Below, piece after piece: positions 32,818 through 37,708 of a DNA stretch of 37,708 nucleotides. The notes beneath the pieces were generated by a model, which worked only from the letters and a program-made list of their open reading frames with translations, was not told the DNA's origin and did not search any database. The DNA is from Deltaproteobacteria bacterium (lineage in GTDB: Bacteria > Desulfobacterota > Desulfobacteria > Desulfobacterales > C00003060), in the NCBI GenBank assembly GCA_019307135.1, contig JAFDKF010000001.1:70104-107811 (forward strand). Reading direction: 5' to 3'. Every line of letters starts with the position of its first letter. The first letter of the stretch is position 1. The position numbers and the translations under genes were made by a program.

Positions 32818-33188
32818 CGGAGATCTGAACCACGAAGGGCACGGAGAATGGGATTTGAGGTATTGACGCACGCTTCAGTTGCCATTATTTGGCTCCCTCA
32901 AAAAATTCTTTTTTTCATAATCGCTTGATAAATTCATAGGCGTTCAGAGTTCACCGTTTAGGGTTACCTTGTGTTTTGTTGGTTCAACGCTATGTAAAGC
33001 TCACTCTGGGCTTCGGTGCAAGACCGTTTTGCATACCGATTCAGCCGTCGCAGCCGCTTTGGCGAAGTCTGCAGAAAACCCAACAAACTCCCCGATCCCA
33101 CGAATCAGCGGTTCAGGGTTCACCGAAACTCTGAACCGGTGAACGGTTACATGAATTCTTTCATGAAATGATCCATCATGCATCTCTT
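32818..33188. other. Non-coding with dispersed repeats
   Basis: Contains GAACCACGAAGGGCACGGAG (about 32826), GTTCACCG/GGTTCAGGGTTCACCG-type words (32943-33150) and TCAGCCGTCGCAGCCGCTTT at 33041, which is an inverted copy of the repeat at the window's right end (37619-37654). No gene seen. Confidence 0.5.
33041..33072. repeat. Dispersed repeat, inverted copy of 37619-37654
   Basis: TCAGCCGTCGCAGCCGCTTT followed by GGCGAAGTCTGC. The reverse complement matches 37619-37654 apart from a few changes and one small insertion. Both copies lie next to GTTCACGGTT-type direct repeat words. Confidence 0.65.
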
Positions 33189-33422
33189 CTACTTTTGCAG
33201 CCACTTCTTGACATCCTCAACGGGTGGGATCTTCCCTACGGACTTGACCTCACCATCCACTACCACAGCAGGTGTCCCGAAGACACCGTATGTGGCAATC
33301 TCCATAACATCGGTAACCTTTTCAACTGTGGCATCCACACCGGCCTCGGCAACCGCATCCTTGACCGCCTGTTCAGTCTTCTGACACTTTGGACAGCCTG
33401 GTCCTAATACCTTGATTTCCAT
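33189..33422 (-). CDS. Redox-active disulfide thioredoxin-like protein
   Basis: 77-residue thioredoxin fold of the MTH895/redox-active-disulfide type. It has active-site GPGCPKC (C10-x2-C13), cis-proline segment GTPAVVVDG and C-terminal KKWLQK. It is cytoplasmic. The start at 33422 has a strong Shine-Dalgarno (AAAGGAGG, 6 bases off); the frame is open further upstream only inside the permease gene. It is the usual partner of ArsP/DUF318-type permeases, 11 bases downstream of one here, and is thought to handle thiol chemistry of the exported metalloid. Confidence 0.9.
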   Translation of the reverse strand: MEIKVLGPGCPKCQKTEQAVKDAVAEAGVDATVEKVTDVMEIATYGVFGTPAVVVDGEVKSVGKIPPVEDVKKWLQK

Positions 33423-33433
33423 TTTTTCCTCCT

Positions 33434-34606
33434 TTAACCCGCCATCCAGCCATAGCTCATCCCGGCTATGGTGGACAGGATCACAATAATGACACAAAAC
33501 GTGGCCGTCTTTTTGACTCCTATCACACCCCCGATAACCAGCATGTTGGGAAGCGAAAGGGCCGGACCCGCCAGGAGCAGGGATAGGGCGGGGCCTTTGC
33601 CCATGCCCGCGCCGATCAGCCCTTGTAGGATGGGTACCTCGGTGAGTGTGGCAAAATACATGAGGGCTCCGGACAATGAGGCAAAGAAATTGGCCCACAA
33701 GGAATTGCCTCCTACCAGGCTCTGGATGTATTGATCGGGAATCAGGGCGGCGTGTCCTGGCCGGCCCAGCATGAAACCTGCTACCAGCACCCCTGCGGCT
33801 AGAAGCGGAAAGATCTGTTTCATAAATCCCCAGGTGGATTCCACCCAGGTGACCCGTTCATCTTTGGTGAACCAGAGCTTGAGCATCATGCCCAGCACGA
33901 TGAGCAGGGCAATGGTGATGTACCACTTGGCAGCAAAGATGGCCGGCCAGAGGCCTGTCGAACCCGTCGCCGGTTTGGCAAAGGCCGCAACGATCAGGAT
34001 CAGAACCATGGTCAGCATATAAAGCGCATCCTGGAGGAGGGTGCGTTGCTTGCCTTCTTCATCCGGGAGATACATCTCGCCTCCGGTGCGGGAGGCATCA
34101 TCCTTCCAGAATATGATAGCCATAAGCAGCCCGGTGATCACTGCGAAAAGGACCGCGCCGAGGGCTCTAGCTAGCCCAAGTTGCCATCCCAGAATCCTTG
34201 CTGTCAGCACAATGGCCAGGACGTTGATGGCCGGTCCGGAATAAAGAAATGCTGTTGCCGGGCCAATACCGGCGCCTCGGGTATAGATCCCCGCAAAGAG
34301 CGGCAGGACGGTGCAAGAGCAAACCGCCAGGATGGTTCCGGAAACAGAGGCCACAGAATATGAGAGAATCCTTTTCGCCGTGGCCCCGAAGTATTTGAGA
34401 ACCGAAGCCTGAGATACAAAGACCGCAATGGCTCCGGCGATGAAAAAGGCAGGGATCAGGCACGTGAGAACGTGCTCGCGGGCATATTCTTGAAGCATCA
34501 TAAAAGCCTCAAGCCCCGACTGCCGGATGACGGCATGGTCCCAGGGCACGTAGTAGCAAGCCAGGAAGGTCAGCACGATGAGTAGTAACTTGGTTCGTTC
34601 TTTCAT
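33434..34606 (-). CDS. ArsP/DUF318-type permease
   Basis: About 390 residues with eight or more transmembrane segments in two homologous halves. The conserved CSCTVLPLFAGIYTRGAGIGP (about 98) carries the paired cysteines typical of this permease family, followed by AFLYSGPAINVLA; the second half has TEVPILQGLIGAGMGKGP. Members export organoarsenicals or related thiol-binding compounds; the substrate here is not certain. The start at 34606 (ATG) is preferred to TTG 34612. It is co-transcribed with the thioredoxin-like gene and lies downstream of an arsR remnant with a preserved palindrome. Confidence 0.88.
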   Translation of the reverse strand: MKERTKLLLIVLTFLACYYVPWDHAVIRQSGLEAFMMLQEYAREHVLTCLIPAFFIAGAIAVFVSQASVLKYFGATAKRILSYSVASVSGTILAVCSCTVLPLFAGIYTRGAGIGPATAFLYSGPAINVLAIVLTARILGWQLGLARALGAVLFAVITGLLMAIIFWKDDASRTGGEMYLPDEEGKQRTLLQDALYMLTMVLILIVAAFAKPATGSTGLWPAIFAAKWYITIALLIVLGMMLKLWFTKDERVTWVESTWGFMKQIFPLLAAGVLVAGFMLGRPGHAALIPDQYIQSLVGGNSLWANFFASLSGALMYFATLTEVPILQGLIGAGMGKGPALSLLLAGPALSLPNMLVIGGVIGVKKTATFCVIIVILSTIAGMSYGWMAG

Positions 34607-34613
34607 TGACAAG

Positions 34614-34814
34614 CCTCATTGTTCATAAAATAGAATTCGAGATCCATCTTATAGTGGGATGCCTATCCAGCTATCTAACTATCACAAAAAAATTTTTCTA
34701 CCTGGAGTCCAGCCTGGATCTCACATACACACATTACCTTATGTTGCAACATCTTTATGATTTTGCCCGATTAGGATCGGAAAGCGCTTTCATGACCTTG
34801 ACGAAAGCTTTCAT
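34614..34814 (-). pseudogene. Decayed ArsR-family regulator gene
   Basis: An ATG at 34814 with AGGAG 7 bases upstream begins MKAFVKVMKALSDPNR, a typical ArsR N-terminus. It then meets a stop after 19 codons. One base shift (an A-run of four where five would keep frame) restores KIIKMLQHKVMCVCEIQAGL, again ArsR. The recognition helix (TVSKHL) that should follow is missing and stops appear in all frames. So the gene has at least a frameshift and an internal loss. It sits directly upstream of the permease it would have controlled. Confidence 0.72.
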
Positions 34815-34827
34815 TTAGAACTCCTGT

Positions 34828-34849
34828 TATATTCATTTGTAAGAATATA
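34828..34849. promoter_or_regulatory. ArsR-type operator
   Basis: TATATTC, eight bases, GAATATA: a perfect palindrome of the kind bound by ArsR/SmtB proteins, 13 bases before the arsR remnant's start. The operator is intact although the regulator gene is not. Confidence 0.65.
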
Positions 34850-34955
34850 CTCCCTGACGCGCCTGGTGTCAAGTAAATTTTCTTGCCAATGATTTCCCGT
34901 TGGTTTATCTATTGATATAGGGGACTTCATTCAGGTTCAAATGGAGGGTTAAAAC

Positions 34956-35234
34956 ATGGACTTCAAGGTACTGTTCACGACTTTTGGGATGATATTTCTT
35001 GCCGAATTAGGCGACAAAACACAACTGGCTACCTTTGCCTTTGCTTCTAATAGCAAATCGCGGCTCGCTGTATTCCTCGGGTCGGCAGGTGCGCTTGTGT
35101 TGACCTCCTTGCTGGCTGTTCTCTTCGGATCTGTAGTCAGCAGGCTGGTGCCATCAAATTACATTAAGATAGGTGCTGGGGCGCTCTTTGTCTTACTGGG
35201 CTTATGGATGTTATTATTTCCAGGAGGAAAGTAG
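34956..35234 (+). CDS. GDT1/TMEM165 (UPF0016) family membrane protein, half-size
   Basis: 92 residues with three transmembrane segments and the signature ELGDKTQLATFAFAS (about 17-31). Bacterial half-size members work as dimers or pairs and transport Mn(II) or Ca(II). The ribosome binding site GGAGGG lies 9 bases before the ATG. Only one half-size gene is present, so it would act as a homodimer. It is divergent from the permease/arsR unit. Confidence 0.85.
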   Translation: MDFKVLFTTFGMIFLAELGDKTQLATFAFASNSKSRLAVFLGSAGALVLTSLLAVLFGSVVSRLVPSNYIKIGAGALFVLLGLWMLLFPGGK

Positions 35235-35325
35235 ATGACAAATGGTGCAGGCGACGAACCATGTCTTCGGTATGCCCGCAATAGAAGCGCCCCGTGCTCT
35301 GACTTTGAAGAATATAAACCAACAT
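35235..35325 (-). pseudogene. GIY-YIG nuclease, N-terminal fragment
   Basis: From ATG 35325 the frame reads MLVYILQSQSTGRFYCGHTE then DMVRRLHH, the GIY-YIG catalytic start (VYIL and YCGHT stand for the two motifs). Similarity ends at the stop codon of the GDT1 gene, so the rest of the nuclease is gone. Confidence 0.7.
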
Positions 35326-35333
35326 GTCATGAC

Positions 35334-35360
35334 AAAAAAAGGCCAGGTTCACCCTGGCCT
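35334..35360 (-). terminator. Intrinsic terminator of tRNA-Asn
   Basis: Read on the - strand, AGGCCAGG pairs with CCTGGCCT across GTGAA and is followed by seven T residues. It lies 10 bases behind the tRNA 3' end. Confidence 0.85.
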
Positions 35361-35369
35361 AAGTTTTTC

Positions 35370-35445
35370 TGGCTCCCCAGCACGGACTCGAACCGCGGAC
35401 CCGATGGTTAACAGCCATCTGCTCTGCCAACTGAGCTACTGGGGA
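35370..35445 (-). tRNA. tRNA-Asn (anticodon GTT)
   Basis: 76 nt including an encoded CCA. The acceptor stem is TCCCCAG/CTGGGGA, the anticodon loop CTGTTAA gives GTT, and the T loop is TTCGAGT with discriminator G. Standard cloverleaf. It decodes AAC and AAU. It is flanked by a good promoter and terminator on the - strand. Confidence 0.95.
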
Positions 35446-35462
35446 TCAGTTGATTATAGAAA

Positions 35463-35490
35463 ATTATAGCAAACAATTTTCTTAAGTCAA
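35463..35490 (-). promoter_or_regulatory. Sigma70-type promoter of tRNA-Asn
   Basis: On the - strand, TTGACT (35490-35485), 16 bases, then a perfect TATAAT (35468-35463). Transcription would start about 10 bases before the tRNA. Confidence 0.75.
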
Positions 35491-35607
35491 GCGCAAAGAG
35501 ATTAGAATCTCCCCTGCCGGAGCCTCTCAAAAACTCATTCTCCCCTTGAAATGATATACCCTTCTATTGTACAAGCACCTCAAAATAGCTCAGGTGGATG
35601 ACAGACT

Positions 35608-36972
35608 ATGAAGGTACTCGTTTACGGGTCAGGTGGCAGAGACCATTGCCTTGCTGACAAATACGGAGACAGCCAGCACGTAGATAAGGTCTATCTGGCA
35701 CCGGGAAATCCGGGAATCCTGCGAACACCAAAGGGTCATGAGGAGAGAAAGCTCATAGAACTTGTCCATTTGAAAGACTTTGGTGAGGCTGCAAATTTTT
35801 GCGTGGAGCGAGGCGTAAACCTGGTTGATGTGGGATCTGAAAATCCTCTGGAAGAGGGGCTCATCGATGTTTTGAATGGCAGGGGGATACGAACCATCGG
35901 GCCCATGAAGGAATATGTAAAAATAGAAAGTGACCGGGCATTTGCCGATGATCTTTTGCGACGAATAGGGGTTCCCAAGCCAGAGTATCAGGTCTTTGAC
36001 GAGCCGGAAAAGGCGAAGAAATATGTTCGCAATATCGGCTACCAGGTCGTGGTCAAGGCGAACGGGCTTGCCGCCGGAAAGGGTGCCATCGTCTGCGACG
36101 ATATTCCAGATGCGATCGCTGCCATTGACAAGATCATGATCGATAAGGCATTTGGAGAATCAGGCAACAGGGTGGTTATTGAGGAAAGAAAATACGGAAC
36201 AGAGATCTCCTTTTTTGCTTACCTTGACGGTGAACACGTGCTGCCCCTCAAGATGTTTGCCCAGGATTATAAGCCGGCATTTGATCCGGATGACAAGGGA
36301 TCGATTGAGCAGTTTCGCGGAAATCTGAACACGGGTGGCACGGGATGTTATTGCCCCCACAAGCTCGTCAGCCCATGGTTGATCAACAGAATCATAAAAG
36401 AAATCGTCAATCCAACAGTGAATGAGATTTATAACCATTTAGGCTGGCCATACAAAGGGGTTCTTTACTTCGGCCTGAATCTGGATCCTTATGACAACCT
36501 TGATGTCTTTGAAATCAATGTGAGACACGGGGACCCAGAATGGGAGGTGTTAGCCCGAAAATCGAGTACGGACCTCTTTGAAATAGGCATGGCGGTATGG
36601 GAAGGGTCTCTAGACCAGATAAAGCAGGTATGGAACAACCAGCACTACGTGGACGTCATTGCTATGGAGGGCCGCTCAAAGGCATCCAGGGGATGGAACA
36701 AAGGATACCCCGGCCGTTACGGGAAGGGTCATAAGATCATTGGCCTGGACGAAATAGAAAAAGGGATTGCCATCTATTTCGCCGGTGTTGATGAGGATCC
36801 ACAAAAAGGCCTGGTCACCTACGGGGGCAGAGTTCTGCACGTGGTGGCTGGAGGCCGAACACTGGAAGAGGCGAGGGAAAGGGCCTACAGAAACATAAAG
36901 AAGCTCGCCTTCCTGGATCACAACAATAACGGCGCAAATTGTCTAAGGTTCCGCCACACAATAGGAGCATAG
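35608..36972 (+). CDS. purD: Phosphoribosylamine-glycine ligase (GARS), divergent type
   Basis: Second committed step of purine synthesis (phosphoribosylamine plus glycine plus ATP). 454 residues, a little longer than the usual 420-430. The ATP-grasp motifs are present: YGSGGRDH at the start, VVVKANGLAAGKGA (about 148), GTEISFFAYLDG and NTGGTGCY. The metal-binding end reads EINVRHGDPEWEV where common PurD has FNVRFGDPE-T/C-Q. It therefore belongs to a divergent branch of PurD. The ribosome binding site is weak (GGATGACAG). PurE follows 59 bp downstream. Confidence 0.88.
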   Translation: MKVLVYGSGGRDHCLADKYGDSQHVDKVYLAPGNPGILRTPKGHEERKLIELVHLKDFGEAANFCVERGVNLVDVGSENPLEEGLIDVLNGRGIRTIGPMKEYVKIESDRAFADDLLRRIGVPKPEYQVFDEPEKAKKYVRNIGYQVVVKANGLAAGKGAIVCDDIPDAIAAIDKIMIDKAFGESGNRVVIEERKYGTEISFFAYLDGEHVLPLKMFAQDYKPAFDPDDKGSIEQFRGNLNTGGTGCYCPHKLVSPWLINRIIKEIVNPTVNEIYNHLGWPYKGVLYFGLNLDPYDNLDVFEINVRHGDPEWEVLARKSSTDLFEIGMAVWEGSLDQIKQVWNNQHYVDVIAMEGRSKASRGWNKGYPGRYGKGHKIIGLDEIEKGIAIYFAGVDEDPQKGLVTYGGRVLHVVAGGRTLEEARERAYRNIKKLAFLDHNNNGANCLRFRHTIGA

Positions 36973-37031
36973 GATTTCGGATTTCGGATTGAAAAGAGTG
37001 CGGCTTGCGCCACAGGATAATGGAGTCGAAG

Positions 37032-37553
37032 ATGAAACAACCAGGGAATCAAGACAAGCCCCCAATTGTTGGCATCGTCATGGGCAGCGATTCGGACTGG
37101 GGGGTCATGGAAAAGGCCGCTTCGGTCCTAAATCAGCTTAACATACCCTTTGATGTGACCGTTTCTTCCGCCCACCGCAGTCCGGAAATGACGGCTGACT
37201 ATGCCCGTTCGGCCCGGGCCAGGGGGCTTGGGGTGATCATTGCTGGGGCAGGGGCCGCTGCGCACCTGGCTGGCTCCATTGCGGCACTGACCACACTGCC
37301 TGTGATTGGCGTCCCAATCGATTCCTCCTCTTTAAAAGGGCTGGACGCGCTCCTTGCTACCGTCCAGATGCCCGCTGGTGTGCCGGTAGCCACCATGGCC
37401 ATAGGAGCTGCCGGGGCAAAGAACGCCGCCATATTGGCCGCCCAGATCCTGGCAACCAGTGACCCTCGCATCGAAGGGAGGCTGGAACAATTCAAAAAGG
37501 AGATGGCCCGCCAGGTGGCACAAAAGGCCGAAACCTTGCGCCAGAAGCTATAA
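37032..37553 (+). CDS. purE: N5-carboxyaminoimidazole ribonucleotide mutase (class I PurE)
   Basis: About 173 residues. [15 protein letters not shown] (about 14-28), VSSAHRSPE (about 45) and [24 protein letters not shown] are the class I PurE motifs; the catalytic His is in SAHR. It moves the carboxyl group on carboxyaminoimidazole ribonucleotide in purine synthesis. The ATG at 37032 has GGAG 6 bases upstream. Earlier in-frame ATG (37020) and TTG (37005) are possible but less well placed. PurK is not in the window. Confidence 0.92.
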   Translation: MKQPGNQDKPPIVGIVMGSDSDWGVMEKAASVLNQLNIPFDVTVSSAHRSPEMTADYARSARARGLGVIIAGAGAAAHLAGSIAALTTLPVIGVPIDSSSLKGLDALLATVQMPAGVPVATMAIGAAGAKNAAILAAQILATSDPRIEGRLEQFKKEMARQVAQKAETLRQKL

Positions 37554-37618
37554 CCTGGGTTGAGCGGTTCAACGTTCACGGTTCCCGGTTGAAAAGCCCT
37601 AACTGGCTGTTAGCAAGC

Positions 37619-37654
37619 CGACTTCGCCAAAGTAGCTTTAGCTACGACGGCTGA
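37619..37654. repeat. Dispersed repeat beside GTTCACGG words
   Basis: GACTTCGCCAAAGTAGCTTT followed by AGCTACGACGGCTGA, an inverted copy of 33041-33072, with an internal TAGCTTTAGCTA palindrome. It is flanked by TTCAACGTTCACGGTT and TTCACCGTTCAAAGTTCA words that also open the window at positions 1-25. Confidence 0.65.
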
Positions 37655-37708
37655 AAAGGATGACGCGTCAATAAAGAAAGTTCACCGTTCAAAGTTCATA
37701 GGTTCAAA

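Noticed and set aside
33423..33698. Upstream extension of the thioredoxin-like protein to 169 residues
   Set aside because: It lies inside the permease coding region in another frame and has arbitrary composition; the ATG at 33422 has a strong Shine-Dalgarno.
1..37708. CRISPR array
   Set aside because: The repeats seen are dispersed inverted repeats; there is no run of regularly spaced direct repeats with unique spacers and no cas gene.

Overview
The window looks like a chromosomal segment of an anaerobic Gram-negative bacterium of the Desulfobacterota (the former sulfate-reducing or syntrophic deltaproteobacteria). Three things point there: a flavin-based Hdr/MvhD electron-transfer locus, outer-membrane porins plus LPS heptose synthesis (hldD), and a SelC-like tRNA of a kind reported from deltaproteobacteria. 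The assignment is inferred from gene content, not from a marker gene.

Layout. 0-1.3 kb: an outer-membrane porin. 1.3-2.7 kb: repeat-filled non-coding DNA. 2.7-10.8 kb: an electron-transfer locus on the + strand with an HdrC/HdrB-type FeS protein, a double-module HdrA, MvhD, and two adjoining genes that together look like a second, cysteine-poor HdrA interrupted by a GltD/NfnB-type NAD(P)H oxidoreductase domain. 11.3-11.9 kb: a 128-residue protein equal to the C-terminal winged-helix part of SelB, followed by a SelC-shaped tRNA that carries a cysteine anticodon (GCA) and the cysteine discriminator U73. 11.9-15.5 kb (- strand): a zinc regulon (zur, znuA, znuC, znuB and a small exported His/Cys-rich protein) with three copies of the same palindromic operator. 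15.5-16.5 kb: remnants of a TonB-dependent receptor and of tyrA, joined at their truncated 5' sides.

16.9-28.2 kb: a sigma54-dependent response regulator behind two tandem hairpin/U-tract structures, an isochorismatase-fold hydrolase, acetyl-CoA synthetase behind a clear sigma54 promoter, a sodium:solute symporter, a second porin, a frameshifted TPR lipoprotein, a cNMP/CBS/DUF294 protein and a DnaQ-like exonuclease. The natural reading is acetate (or related acid) uptake and activation with its regulators. 28.2-31.7 kb: hldD, a 5'-damaged DUF362 gene and an endonuclease III-like protein. 30.6-33 kb is a gene graveyard (RAYT transposase, DUF4143 ATPase and LivM fragments). 33.2-35.5 kb: a thioredoxin-like protein and ArsP-type permease with a decayed arsR, a GDT1-family protein, a GIY-YIG fragment and tRNA-Asn. 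35.6-37.6 kb: purD and purE.

Intergenic DNA is crowded with dispersed inverted repeats (REP-like, MITE-like and GCAATGAC-type hairpins). The observations most worth pursuing are the SelB-C/SelC-like tRNA-Cys pair and the split HdrA with an inserted GltD domain.
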